Positions 44,911-53,986 are shown, counted from the stretch's first letter. The stretch: 64,000 bases of DNA from Candidatus Aquicultor sp. (GCA_036504445.1 DASXVE010000030.1:57557-121556), one strand, 5' to 3'. The notes: a model not told the origin generated them from the sequence alone. Translations and numbers: made by a program.

Positions 44911-45836
44911 TACTCGCGCAGCCCCCTTCCGGTCATGTGTAAAAATACGTCCTCGAGGTTCGCCCCGGTGACGTTGAGGTTTTCAACTCGCACGCGCTCG
45001 GCCTCAACGAAACGCAAAAGTCCGGTGATGCTCGCTTGAATATCACCCGTATAGAACATATAGCTGGCGTCATCCCGGCCCACTTCCGAAACTTCGGGAA
45101 GCTGTGCCAGGCGCCCCTCATCGAGCGCGCTCTTTGCGGTAAAGGTTACCTTGGCATCGGCGCCGAGCGATCGGATGAGGCCGTCGGGCGTATCGAGCGC
45201 GATAATACGGCCATTATCCATGATGGCGATGCGACCGCATAAGACCTCGGCCTCTTCCATATAGTGCGTGGTCAACACCACCGTTTTTCCTTCTGTGTTG
45301 ATTCGCTCGACCGCCGACCAGAGCTTACGCCTGGCTTGCGGATCGAGGCCCGTGGTCGGTTCGTCTAAAAAGATAACCTTGGGGTCGTTTACCAGGGCAA
45401 GAGCAATAGAGAGCCGCTGCTGTTGGCCGCCGGAAAGCTGATGTACCATCGCTTTTGCCTTCTCGGTCAATGCCACCTCGTCGAGAAGCGCGTCGGCTGC
45501 TTTGTTTGAGATACGAATCCCATAAAACGAGCCGAACAGCCGCACGAGTTCGCGCACACTAAGGTGATCGAGCAGTGCGGTGGTCTGGAGCTGCACGCCG
45601 ATAAGGTTTTTGATTTTCTTAGGGTTCGGCCATACCGGCACGTTATCAATGGTAATAGTGCCATCGTCGGGTTTTCGTAAACCTTCGACCATCTCTAGCG
45701 TCGTTGTTTTACCGGCGCCGTTCGGTCCCAGAATACCGAACACCTCGCTGCGGGCGACGCTGAGCGAGATGCCGTCAACGGCCTTCGTGCCCCCATACGT
45801 CTTTACTAAGTTTGCGATCGTGATGATATTATCCAT
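44910..45836 (-). CDS. ABC transporter ATP-binding protein
   Basis: ATPase of the exporter above, 308 residues. Walker [10 protein letters not shown] (about 38-46), signature [15 protein letters not shown], Walker [14 protein letters not shown] and the switch His in [12 protein letters not shown]. The C-terminal 80 residues form the extra domain common in DrrA/CcmA-like proteins. GGGAAG precedes the ATG. It follows the CPBP protease gene after 38 bases. Confidence 0.95.
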   Translation of the reverse strand: MDNIITIANLVKTYGGTKAVDGISLSVARSEVFGILGPNGAGKTTTLEMVEGLRKPDDGTITIDNVPVWPNPKKIKNLIGVQLQTTALLDHLSVRELVRLFGSFYGIRISNKAADALLDEVALTEKAKAMVHQLSGGQQQRLSIALALVNDPKVIFLDEPTTGLDPQARRKLWSAVERINTEGKTVVLTTHYMEEAEVLCGRIAIMDNGRIIALDTPDGLIRSLGADAKVTFTAKSALDEGRLAQLPEVSEVGRDDASYMFYTGDIQASITGLLRFVEAERVRVENLNVTGANLEDVFLHMTGRGLRE

Positions 45837-45874
45837 ACTCTTCCCTGCTTTTTTAGGCCCCTACCATTTAATGT

Positions 45875-46765
45875 CTATGCACTTGCCGGTTCGGTGACGG
45901 CTGTCGGCTCCCGGTACCCATTAAAGCGCATGATGAAGTATGCGATAGCGCCGAGCATGACAAAACCGATGAGCCCGGCGATACCGCCGAGAAGCGGCTG
46001 GGTGTTGACTACAATGAGCCGCCAGATCCCATAGCTTTGCGAGTTAAACGTGCCGTGAATCCAACCCGCAAGAATAACGCTTTTGTATTTTAGCGTGAGC
46101 TCGTTGATTATTATTCCGATCAACGTGGTAAAGATGATAAACATAAATATGCCGAGCACCGGATAACCGGGATAACCAAACCCCATAATCACGAGCGGCG
46201 CGTGCCACAGGCCCCAGATCACGCCCATCAACGAGTATGCCTTAACTTTGCCAAGCGGCATGAGCCGGGGCAGCAGAAACCCTCGCCAGCCGATTTCCTC
46301 GCCGAGCGCAACCAGGCTGTTGAAAAACGGTGACACGAAGACCGATATCAACAGCAGCACGGCCGTCACTTGTGCCGGGTTAAACGGCGGCAGTTTTTGG
46401 CCGCCCGCCGTTTTCTGCACATCGCTTATGAATGTTTTAAGTCCCAGATCAAACGTTCCCACACCGAGAAGAACCGTCAGCGCGTAGACAACGGCGTAGA
46501 TGAGGGGCATGGCAATAAGAATAAAGATATACGGTTTGATCGGCCCGATGTGCCAGCCGTAGGGGACGACTTTTTCCCGGTAGACTCGAGCGGTTATCAA
46601 AGCTGCGAGCGCCGGGATGAGCATGACGCCGGCGACCACCAACTGCGCATACTGCGGCGGATAGCCGATAAAGGAGATGCCGTTCGTTATAAGAACTGCT
46701 TCTATCCCCCAGGTTATTAGAAAAGTAATTGCGAGATAGGTGAAAACCGGCTTCTTGTCTATCAT
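45875..46765 (-). CDS. CPBP family intramembrane metalloprotease
   Basis: A 296-residue protein with about eight membrane helices and the three CPBP (Rce1-like, formerly CAAX/Abi) motifs: EEIGWRGFLLPRL, the FxxxH-type GLWHAPLVI and GWIHGTFNS. These give the Glu-Glu, Arg and His residues of the glutamate-protease active site. GGAGG lies five bases before the ATG at 46765; an ATG four codons earlier contains the site itself. It precedes the ABC exporter on the same strand and may belong to that operon. Confidence 0.9.
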   Translation of the reverse strand: MIDKKPVFTYLAITFLITWGIEAVLITNGISFIGYPPQYAQLVVAGVMLIPALAALITARVYREKVVPYGWHIGPIKPYIFILIAMPLIYAVVYALTVLLGVGTFDLGLKTFISDVQKTAGGQKLPPFNPAQVTAVLLLISVFVSPFFNSLVALGEEIGWRGFLLPRLMPLGKVKAYSLMGVIWGLWHAPLVIMGFGYPGYPVLGIFMFIIFTTLIGIIINELTLKYKSVILAGWIHGTFNSQSYGIWRLIVVNTQPLLGGIAGLIGFVMLGAIAYFIMRFNGYREPTAVTEPASA

Positions 46766-46945
46766 GGCTGCCTCCATAACGTCGGTTGTGCCTGCGAATA
46801 TTTGTTACGTAAAAGCGTGCGTGACCGTGAAATGAGCATATCCTTAACACAGTCGCTTTTCAATATTTTTTTATAGGCGCTCCCCCGCACACCTTGCGTG
46901 CGGCCTGTTACAAAAAACCCCCGTGCGGGAATGAATTCAAGAGAC

Positions 46946-46954
46946 TGGTATAAT
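46946..46954 (+). promoter_or_regulatory. Extended -10 promoter of the small membrane protein/nnrE pair
   Basis: TGG-TATAAT, a perfect extended -10, 45 bases before the ATG at 46999. No -35 of consensus type is visible. Confidence 0.65.
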
Positions 46955-46998
46955 CGGCCGGCGCTAGCAAACTGTGCAACAACGCGGAGGTGGGCTCT

Positions 46999-47181
46999 AT
47001 GAGGCCTAAACAGACGGACGAGGAAATTCACAGACAAGAGCAAGAACATGATTATATTCCGGACAGCGGGGACAACCTGGTCGGTTACGCCGCAATCAAG
47101 TATGCGGCAATCGTTATAATTGTTATCGCCGTCCTATACTTCCTTGCAGTATACGTCATGCCGCCATTGGGACGACGGTAA
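46999..47181 (+). CDS. Small single-helix membrane protein
   Basis: A 60-residue protein not recognised as a named family. A charged N-terminal part (about 1-27, rich in Glu, Gln, Asp) precedes one membrane helix (about 34-54, AAIVIIVIAVLYFLAVYVM) and a short basic tail. GGAGG lies 8 bases before the ATG, and a perfect extended -10 promoter is upstream, so it is probably expressed. It is followed by nnrE after 32 bases. Function unknown. Confidence 0.7.
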   Translation: MRPKQTDEEIHRQEQEHDYIPDSGDNLVGYAAIKYAAIVIIVIAVLYFLAVYVMPPLGRR

Positions 47182-47213
47182 TAGAAGCGGTAAAGCACCA
47201 ACGGGAGGTCGAA

Positions 47214-47963
47214 ATGAAACAGTTAATCTCAGTCACGGCGGATCAAATGGAAGAGATCGAACGCCTGGCCATCTATAATTATGGGTTCCAGATTACGCAG
47301 ATTGTTGAAAACGCCGGCAGGGCGCTTGCCCGTGTCTGCCGGATACTCTCCGACGGTTCGGTCGAGAGCAGGGATATTGTAGTACTTGCCGGTGACGGCA
47401 AAAATGCCGGTGGCGGGCTGGCAGCTGCTCGTAACCTGCATAATTGGGGCGCGAATATACGAGTTGTGCTCGTTGCACATGAAGGTTCACTGAAGCGTTC
47501 GGCGCTTACCCAGCTCAACATTCTTAAGTCTATGGATTTACCAATAGAGAGCGGAGACCGCCTTAACCTCGCGTATCTCAGCAAGTTCGATTTCATAATC
47601 GATGCGATCCTTGGCTACAGCGCAAAAGGTGCGCCCGCCTCTGAATTTGCGAGCGCAATTGCAACAGCAAACCGTGCAAAGCGCCCGATTATATCACTCG
47701 ATGTACCATCGGGGCTAGATGCGACAACGGGGCAGGTACATGATGCGTGCATCAAAGCAAGCGCGACCATAGCTCTTGCGTTGCCAAAAGAAGGTACGCT
47801 TACCGATACCGCGACCGAGTATGTAGGGGCGCTCTGGCTTGCAGATATCGGCATACCGCCTGAGGCATACGCTCAGCTCGGTCTGTCCGGTGACAACCCG
47901 TTCATAGATGATGATCTCGTGCTGCTTCGCCGCCAAGAACGCGCGATAGGCATAACCGCGTAG
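47214..47963 (+). CDS. nnrE: NAD(P)H-hydrate epimerase-like protein (YjeF N-domain)
   Basis: A 249-residue stand-alone YjeF N-terminal domain, which epimerises damaged NAD(P)HX. In most bacteria it is fused to the dehydratase NnrD; here it is alone, and nnrD is not in the window. Family landmarks are VVLAGDGKNAGGGLAAARNL, FIIDAILGYSAKG and SLDVPSGLDATTGQ. The loop normally NNGGDG is KNAGGG, losing the Asp, so activity may be altered. GGAGG precedes the ATG by 5 bases. Confidence 0.82.
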   Translation: MKQLISVTADQMEEIERLAIYNYGFQITQIVENAGRALARVCRILSDGSVESRDIVVLAGDGKNAGGGLAAARNLHNWGANIRVVLVAHEGSLKRSALTQLNILKSMDLPIESGDRLNLAYLSKFDFIIDAILGYSAKGAPASEFASAIATANRAKRPIISLDVPSGLDATTGQVHDACIKASATIALALPKEGTLTDTATEYVGALWLADIGIPPEAYAQLGLSGDNPFIDDDLVLLRRQERAIGITA

Positions 47964-47989
47964 GCATGGTTCCGTGAAACAAAATGAAA

Positions 47990-48643
47990 TTACATCCGTT
48001 TGAAGCGATAACCAACATGGCGTACTGTCTCGATTAGCGCAGCATATTTTGATCCAAGCTTTGAGCGCAAACGCCTGATATGTACATCAACGGTACGGGC
48101 GCCCTCAATGTAGTCGTAGCCCCATATGCTTTTCAGCAATTGGCTTCTCGAGAATACACGCCCTGGTGACATGGCTAGATGGCGTAGCAGTTCGTATTCT
48201 TTAAATGTTAAATCGAGCGGCTTTCCGTCAATGCTTACCTCATAGTTGCTGAAGTTGATGTGAAACCCGCCGAGATCTAGGACGTCGTCATCGTAAACGA
48301 TCTGGTTGCGAGACGCAGTAAGCCGTATGCGCGCTATTAGCTCTTCTGTGGTGCATGGGTAAAAGATGATATCCGCAACATCGACAAACTCATTGATTGC
48401 AAGCTCGGAGCCCGATTGCACGATCGGGATAATTACATGCTCTTCCCGTAAGCGCCGGTATTGAGCAGGCAGCTCGTTTGAGGCGCGGCAGTCTAGCAAG
48501 ATTAGATCTGCCGTCTCGCTCGCACCATTATTATCAATTACTGAAATTCCATGCTGCACAAGTGCTTGCCGCATATCGTGCGCAAAAGCAGAATCAAAAG
48601 TTATAATGCCGACTTTAATTGTGCTTCCACCTTCCGTATCCAA
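47990..48643 (-). CDS. GlnR-like OmpR-family transcriptional regulator
   Basis: A 217-residue orphan regulator with a receiver-like domain (about 10-115, LILLDCRAS) and an OmpR-type winged helix (about 125-215) with LDLTFKEYELLRHLAMSPGRVFSR-like and RTVDVHIRRLRSKLG motifs. It resembles actinobacterial GlnR over the whole length, including the AEVEARLRL-like helix region (EELIARIRLTASRNQIV). GlnR-type receivers work without phosphorylation and control nitrogen metabolism. No histidine kinase is adjacent. The TTG start lacks a ribosome site; AAGGTGG a few codons downstream suggests a shorter N-terminus, perhaps from an ATT. Confidence 0.82.
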   Translation of the reverse strand: MDTEGGSTIKVGIITFDSAFAHDMRQALVQHGISVIDNNGASETADLILLDCRASNELPAQYRRLREEHVIIPIVQSGSELAINEFVDVADIIFYPCTTEELIARIRLTASRNQIVYDDDVLDLGGFHINFSNYEVSIDGKPLDLTFKEYELLRHLAMSPGRVFSRSQLLKSIWGYDYIEGARTVDVHIRRLRSKLGSKYAALIETVRHVGYRFKRM

Positions 48644-48762
48644 GGGGCTTATGATTAACAGTAGTCCTGATTTGTTACGATTAGGTTACGCACAAATGAA
48701 TTTTACATTAAGTCGCTGCACAAGACAGGGGCTTGTTCTTTGATAGCGCCACTTACTGAGCG

Positions 48763-50031
48763 TTACGCGCACGAGCGGCGGCCGATTATTGTCCTCTGTT
48801 GATCCCAGCGTTCAACAAGGTACGGTTTAAGGCGCTCGTAGACCGAGGCCGTTTCGAGAACACCGGCTTCCGCTTCGGTGTCGCTCATGACCTCCGTTTC
48901 CATGACAAACGAAGCGGTGCGCCCAAAGTAAAGCGGCATGAGCGCGTCGATCACTGCGCGTCGATCAAAAGCGCTAAAGTTGTACGCGCACGCGGTGTCA
49001 TAGACGACTTTAGCCCAGAGATCGGTGGGAAAGCTAAATATATGTTGTGAAGGGCGGCTGAGCGCCTCGACTTCGGCAAATGTTTGCGGTGCCAGGATTT
49101 TCGCTAGCAGTGTATCGTTGGCATGAAAGCCCTCTTTAAACTTTTTAATGAGACGGTACATGTCGACCGCAAAGTGCTCGGGTGCCGCCTCGACCGTCCG
49201 TCCGTAGATATTAACCGGGGTGCTTCCCTCGACTACCTTCCACTTTGCTTCATAGCGGCACATCAATGAAAATATCGTGCCGACGACCTGGCGAAACATC
49301 GGACCCAGATCGGCTCCCGGGTCTTTGGCGTCATGCAATTTTACACCCATGGCCGATTGGCAAATCCGAAATCCCTCGTTAATCGCCATGGTTGTCATCC
49401 AGATATCGATGCCGAATTGGTGCACATTCTCCTCTTCCCAGATATCTTGCTGGCTGTAAAGCTTGGCGAGTGCCCGGCAAACGCCGAAATCACCGCCGAT
49501 CGGCTGGCGGACCTGTTTGCCGTAGAGCGACTGGGTCAGCGGATAGGCGATGGAGTTGGTGATCGTCCCGTCATATTTATACCGCAGGTAATATGGTGTG
49601 ACATACCCATAGTTGTGCCGGTAAATCGGGTCACCCAACAGTTTGATCCACTCCGGCGTGATGCTTCGAAGATCGGAATCTACCACGACGATTACTTGTG
49701 CGGCTAAGCGATCGGCGATTTCGAAAATGGTCTGAAACGCACTCCCTTTGCCCGCGGGACCGCGGTACGGTGTCACGATCTTCTCAACGGTTTTCGGCAC
49801 CGGGGTTGCTAGAACAACATCGCGCGTCCGGTCTTCTGAGCCGCCATCCGAGTTGATAAGCACGGGTTTTAGCTCGGGGAAGTATGTTGTCATGCCGAGT
49901 GAAGCCTGCTCAACCACGTGGGCGATAGTGCTGGCGTTTCTAAGGCTTGGAATCCCGACAATTATATCGGCGGTGCCGATGCGATCGATCTGCTCGAGAA
50001 CATCGGGATGGAGTACGGTTTTTTCTGTCAT
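48763..50031 (-). CDS. GT-A glycosyltransferase, glucosylglycerate synthase-like
   Basis: A 422-residue glycosyltransferase with the GT-A fold. It shows VGIPSLRNASTIAHVVEQA near the N-terminus, NSDGGSEDRT, the acceptor/donor site GPAGKGSAFQTIF and the metal-binding DSD in VVVDSDLRSI. The C-terminal half includes QPIGGDFGVCR and VHQFGIDIWMTT. This pattern is that of GpgS/Ggs-type enzymes (GT81) which make glucosylglycerate or its 3-phosphate. ATG at 50031 has AAGGGTG six bases upstream. The divergent HAD phosphatase and the glycerate kinase nearby fit a glycerate-linked pathway. Sugar donor and exact acceptor are inferred only. Confidence 0.78.
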   Translation of the reverse strand: MTEKTVLHPDVLEQIDRIGTADIIVGIPSLRNASTIAHVVEQASLGMTTYFPELKPVLINSDGGSEDRTRDVVLATPVPKTVEKIVTPYRGPAGKGSAFQTIFEIADRLAAQVIVVVDSDLRSITPEWIKLLGDPIYRHNYGYVTPYYLRYKYDGTITNSIAYPLTQSLYGKQVRQPIGGDFGVCRALAKLYSQQDIWEEENVHQFGIDIWMTTMAINEGFRICQSAMGVKLHDAKDPGADLGPMFRQVVGTIFSLMCRYEAKWKVVEGSTPVNIYGRTVEAAPEHFAVDMYRLIKKFKEGFHANDTLLAKILAPQTFAEVEALSRPSQHIFSFPTDLWAKVVYDTACAYNFSAFDRRAVIDALMPLYFGRTASFVMETEVMSDTEAEAGVLETASVYERLKPYLVERWDQQRTIIGRRSCA

Positions 50032-50229
50032 GGTTATCACCCTTACCTTCGCAGCTGTCCTACCGTCTATATCGACCGAAGATTCGAAAACTATATGCGT
50101 TATTCAGCGGTTGGTTAAACATCTTTTGATTTACACCGATTCGATCCGGGCTTTTAAATCGGGCGCCGCGGTACTACAATATAGTGTAGGTTTTAACATT
50201 GCGGGGTGTAAATTAAAGGAACGCTGCAT

Positions 50230-51141
50230 ATGGGATTGAATTTACTTGAGAAGCTTTCAATGGCTGACTATATCGAGCCGTGGCCGGTAGAGCTTATTGA
50301 CTTTATGGCGCCGGAAACTCGGGTAATATACAGCGACGTCGACGGGACGCTGCTCGGGCCGGGTGGCTGTCTCTTTAAGGATGAGCGAAGTGTCTTTACC
50401 GGCTCCGTCGCCCAAGCAGTGCTGCAGTGTCATCTGAACAGTATCGACGTCGTGCTCGTCTCGGGGCGCAACCGCCACCAGCTTTTCTCCGATGCTCGAA
50501 TTTTGGGCTTTACCAATTGGATCGCCGAGCTTGGCTGCCAGATCGTCTACAGCCGCGGCGAAGTCGTGCTCTTAAATGTAGGGGATTTTCCGATCACCAA
50601 GAGCTCGGTTTGGCATGAGATCGACCGGTGTGGCGCGCCTAAGCTTTTACTTGAAACCTTCAAAGGCCGCCTTGAATACCATCTACCTTGGTCGGAAGGA
50701 CGCGAGTGCACACACCTGCTTCGCGGGCGCATCGATTGCGGTGCGGCGAACGCTCTTCTTGCCGGCCACGGGCACGGCGAGCTAAAAGTAATCGATAACG
50801 GCCTGGTCCACCGGCGCAGTTCTGCACTGGCCGCAGACATCCGGGAAGTTCATGCGTACCACCTGTTGCCTAAGGCCAGTAGTAAGTCATCGGCCGTGCG
50901 CAAAGACCGCGAAACCCGCGATATTCCAAAGGACCTCACGGCGGCCATCGGGGATTCTATCGCCGACCTCGAACTCGCCAATGAAGTCGGCGTGCTGTTT
51001 TTAGTGCGCAATGCGGTGATCGCCAACCCTGAGCTACTCGAGCGCATTAAGGATTATCCGAATGTTTTTATCACTCATGAGGCGATGGGGTTAGGTTGGG
51101 CTGAGGCGATAGACTTTCTCATCGGCCGGAAATCCCATTAG
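50230..51141 (+). CDS. HAD-IIB phosphatase, mannosyl/glucosyl-3-phosphoglycerate phosphatase-like
   Basis: A 303-residue HAD hydrolase. Motif I is YSDVDGTLL (nucleophile D36, acid D38), motif II SGRN, motif III the Lys in LPKASSKSSAV and motif IV GDSIADLELANEVG. The cap inserted between motifs II and III is of the IIB type found in mannosyl-3-phosphoglycerate and sucrose phosphatases. It is transcribed away from the glycosyltransferase across a 198-base divergent region. A plausible job is removing phosphate from the glycosyl-phosphoglycerate product. A second ATG ten codons downstream is possible. Confidence 0.8.
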   Translation: MGLNLLEKLSMADYIEPWPVELIDFMAPETRVIYSDVDGTLLGPGGCLFKDERSVFTGSVAQAVLQCHLNSIDVVLVSGRNRHQLFSDARILGFTNWIAELGCQIVYSRGEVVLLNVGDFPITKSSVWHEIDRCGAPKLLLETFKGRLEYHLPWSEGRECTHLLRGRIDCGAANALLAGHGHGELKVIDNGLVHRRSSALAADIREVHAYHLLPKASSKSSAVRKDRETRDIPKDLTAAIGDSIADLELANEVGVLFLVRNAVIANPELLERIKDYPNVFITHEAMGLGWAEAIDFLIGRKSH

Positions 51142-51155
51142 GGGTTAACGAGCGC

Positions 51156-51728
51156 TTATCGTTTTTCCGCTAGATTTGCTATCAAAACGATCTTCTCACC
51201 ATTTAGCGCCGCCGCAAGTGACGCGTCATTTTCTTCGATAAGGTGCCGGAACTCTTCCGGGGAGTACTGGATGTATTGGAGTTTTCTCCCGAGTGTTGTC
51301 TCAACATCAGGCACAATCATGTCAATCTCGTGGCGGGCTACCGTTCCAATGATTACGGTATCGATGCTTTCGGCCCTGTCGTGTTCCGGGCCAGCAAACT
51401 CACCGTAGATAAATGCAAGTTGTACGCCATCGAGTGCCTCCAGGCGCTCGCGTAAAAACTCGGCCGCCCCATCGGTCTTGGTGTAGAGGCGCCGCAGTTC
51501 AGGCAGTATGGGAAATTGCTGTTCGAGGGTAAAGTACTTGTGGTTGCCGTGACGACGGGAGCGAATTAAGCCAAACGCCTCGAGCCGCCCCAATTCTCGC
51601 TGAACCGCGCTTGCCGGCTCATCAATAGCGCGACTTACCTCCCTCAGATATACTTCCACTGAAGGTTGGCTAACGAAGTAGGTAACCAGTTTTGCGGTAA
51701 CCCGTGACCGAAACAGTAGTTCAAGCAT
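51156..51728 (-). CDS. Winged-helix protein with degenerate nucleotidyltransferase-like domain
   Basis: A 190-residue protein. The N-terminal ArsR/MarR-like winged helix (about 1-80) has YLREVSRAIDEPASAVQREL and RLEAFGLIRSRRHGNHKYF (wing). The C-terminal part (about 100-190) aligns in layout with MNT-type nucleotidyltransferases, but the GS motif is YGEFAG and the catalytic DxD pattern is replaced by SIDTVIIG, so catalysis is unlikely. It seems a regulator with a sensor domain derived from an enzyme. Convergent with the HAD gene, 15 bases away. Confidence 0.78.
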   Translation of the reverse strand: MLELLFRSRVTAKLVTYFVSQPSVEVYLREVSRAIDEPASAVQRELGRLEAFGLIRSRRHGNHKYFTLEQQFPILPELRRLYTKTDGAAEFLRERLEALDGVQLAFIYGEFAGPEHDRAESIDTVIIGTVARHEIDMIVPDVETTLGRKLQYIQYSPEEFRHLIEENDASLAAALNGEKIVLIANLAEKR

Positions 51729-51844
51729 TCCCTCACCAGATCCGTTGTGTTCATGATTTGTTAACAGCTTGTTCAGTAATAGTGTACAACTTCCTGGGGT
51801 AAGTTTCCATAAGTGATATCTTCAGTAAAGGGATAGATGCTAGT

Positions 51845-52969
51845 TTAGGCGAGCAGCGCTGCCGCGAGTTCTTTGCCGGCTTGCTCGAGATAGCGTGCCG
51901 GGTCGTGCATGGCGGCGTCAAGCGAAGGAGCGATATCTGCTAGGGCAACGATTCTAACCGGGCCGTTTCGTTGGAACACCTCGTAGCCCGACCCAAGTCT
52001 TCCCACAACAACGGCGACCGGCACCCCTGCTTCCCGGGCGAGCTGCACCACATAGGCCGGCGCTTTGCCGTGTGCGCTTTGCCCGTCGAGCTGACCTTCT
52101 CCGGTTATAACAAGTGCAGCTTCCTCGACTTTCTCCGTCAATTTCAGCGACTCGCCGATGAGTTGCGCGCCCGGCACCAGGCGTGCGCCGAGCAATGCAA
52201 CCAAGCTGGCGCCGAGACCGCCGGCGGCTCCTCCACCAGGTAGCTCAGAAACGTCGATATCAAGATCGCGCTTTACTATATGCGCAAAGTGAATTGCCCC
52301 CTGCTCGAGCGCAAAGACGGTTTGGGCATCTGCTCCCTTCTGGGGCGCAAACGCGTGCGCGGCACCGAGCGGGCCGTACAGCGGATTGTCAACATCAACC
52401 GCCACGAGAAACTCGGTGCCCCACACCCGTGGGTCGAGAGCACTTACATCGATAGCGCTGATTTTTATGAGTTCGCCGCCGCCGAAGCCGATCGGGCTTC
52501 CGTCCGCCTTTAACAGTTTGACGCCGAGCGCTTGGGCGCACCCCACACCGGCATCCACAGTTGCGCTTCCCCCGATACCGATAACGATACGCTTCGTGCC
52601 CGTATCAAGTGCCATATCGATAAGTTCGCCGGTTCCGTAGGTGGTAGTTATGAGGGGATCGCGTTTATCCGGCGGCACGAGGACAAGCCCGGATGCTTGC
52701 GCCATCTCGATTGCCGCACTGGAATCGGACAACACGGCAAAGCCGGCTTTAACGGGCTCACCTAACGGACCGGTTACAACCACATTGTGGCGCACGCCAC
52801 CAACCACGGCAAGCAGCGCATCAACGGTGCCCTCGCCACCATCGGCCATCGGGGCAGTGAGGATGTCGGCGTGCGGTATGACGCTTGCTATGCCGGCCGC
52901 AAGAGCATGCGCAACCGATGTTGCGTCGAGTGTCCCTTTAAACTTATCTGGAGCGATAACGATTTTCAT
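51845..52969 (-). CDS. Glycerate kinase (GlxK/GarK family)
   Basis: Phosphorylates D-glycerate, usually giving 2-phosphoglycerate. The 374-residue type I glycerate kinase starts MKIVIAPDKFKGTLDA and has PMADGGEGTVDALL, GIGGSATVDAGVGCAQALG, GGGAAGGLGASL and ITGEGQLDGQSAHGKAP in the expected order. Length is typical. It lies near the glycosyltransferase and HAD phosphatase, which would give it a place in glycerate recycling. The ribosome site is weak. It is transcribed alone or with an unknown downstream partner. Confidence 0.94.
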   Translation of the reverse strand: MKIVIAPDKFKGTLDATSVAHALAAGIASVIPHADILTAPMADGGEGTVDALLAVVGGVRHNVVVTGPLGEPVKAGFAVLSDSSAAIEMAQASGLVLVPPDKRDPLITTTYGTGELIDMALDTGTKRIVIGIGGSATVDAGVGCAQALGVKLLKADGSPIGFGGGELIKISAIDVSALDPRVWGTEFLVAVDVDNPLYGPLGAAHAFAPQKGADAQTVFALEQGAIHFAHIVKRDLDIDVSELPGGGAAGGLGASLVALLGARLVPGAQLIGESLKLTEKVEEAALVITGEGQLDGQSAHGKAPAYVVQLAREAGVPVAVVVGRLGSGYEVFQRNGPVRIVALADIAPSLDAAMHDPARYLEQAGKELAAALLA

Positions 52970-53065
52970 GGTTTTAAAGTTATTCTGGTGTCAACGTTAG
53001 ATTTACAATGGTTTATATATATCTACCGGTATTACTAATAACACACTGGTACATATAAAGAAAAA

Positions 53066-53085
53066 GGCCCGAAACGTTTCGGGCC
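53066..53085 (-). terminator. Intrinsic terminator of the deacetylase gene
   Basis: Perfect palindrome GGCCCGAAAC-GTTTCGGGCC followed by TTTTT on the minus strand, 20 bases after the stop. Confidence 0.92.
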
Positions 53086-53104
53086 ATAAATTGCTATTCT
53101 ACTG

Positions 53105-53986
53105 TTACGCTTGCGTAAGAATTCCGCTTGTCTCCATCTCTTGCTCTTCGAGACGGCGTAACATTTCAGAGATCGGGATAATCTCAAATCCTCTTGCATG
53201 CAAATGATCGATTACTAGGCCAAGAGATTCAACCGTATTCTCACGGCTGGCCCCTTCGCGACGAACAAGCGCACCGCTATCGTGAAAGAGCAAAATAGCG
53301 CCGGGCCGCGCAAAACGGGTGATTCGTCGCAGAATCCGCTGTGGACTCAAGCCTCGCCAATCAACACTGCTTACTGTCCACAGAATCAGGTTGTAGCCTT
53401 CCTCGTCGACAATTACCTTGCGAACTGCGGTACTATAAATCCCCCGCGGCGGACGGAACAGTTTGGTATTAGCGCCCGTTACCTGCTCGATAATATGATT
53501 TGTCTTCCGTGTTTGTGCGAGCACCATGCGGCGCGTTGAAGGCACCATGTCTTTATGGGTGTATGTATGATTGCCGATGTCGTGCCCTTCATCGACAATA
53601 CGTTTGGCGACCTCAGGGTACTTCTTAACGTGGCATCCGACTACAAAAAATGTGGCCTTGACGCCTTTTTCTTTTAAGACATCCAAAATCTTCGGCGTAT
53701 ATATGGGGTTCGGTCCGTCATCAAAGGTAATTGCGATGACGTTTTCATGCGGACCGCGCCGCATAATGCCATCCTGACACCCGATCCCGTGGTATTCGTA
53801 ATAGCTTACCATTGCTGCAACTATTGGTATGAGCAGAAAGATACCGCCAATAAGAAGATTTAATGCATCGGCATCTCGAAACCACTCCCAAAATTCCGGT
53901 GAGCGCAGGATAGCTATTGCGAATATCCCGATGAGCGAGAGAACTATTGCGCTGGTGGCAAGCTGAATCGGTTTTCTCATTCCCAT
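53105..53986 (-). CDS. Membrane-anchored polysaccharide deacetylase (NodB domain)
   Basis: A 293-residue CE4 enzyme. Two N-terminal membrane helices (about 10-28, 43-63) put the catalytic domain outside. The NodB domain (about 80-275) has the catalytic motifs AITFDDGPNPIYTP (Asp-Asp), GHDIGNHTYTHKDM (the two zinc His), RPPRGIYS and LLFHDSG. The likely substrate is peptidoglycan or another GlcNAc polymer at the surface, as for PdaA-like proteins. GGGGGTGAT precedes the ATG. Monocistronic with a strong terminator. Confidence 0.93.
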   Translation of the reverse strand: MGMRKPIQLATSAIVLSLIGIFAIAILRSPEFWEWFRDADALNLLIGGIFLLIPIVAAMVSYYEYHGIGCQDGIMRRGPHENVIAITFDDGPNPIYTPKILDVLKEKGVKATFFVVGCHVKKYPEVAKRIVDEGHDIGNHTYTHKDMVPSTRRMVLAQTRKTNHIIEQVTGANTKLFRPPRGIYSTAVRKVIVDEEGYNLILWTVSSVDWRGLSPQRILRRITRFARPGAILLFHDSGALVRREGASRENTVESLGLVIDHLHARGFEIIPISEMLRRLEEQEMETSGILTQA

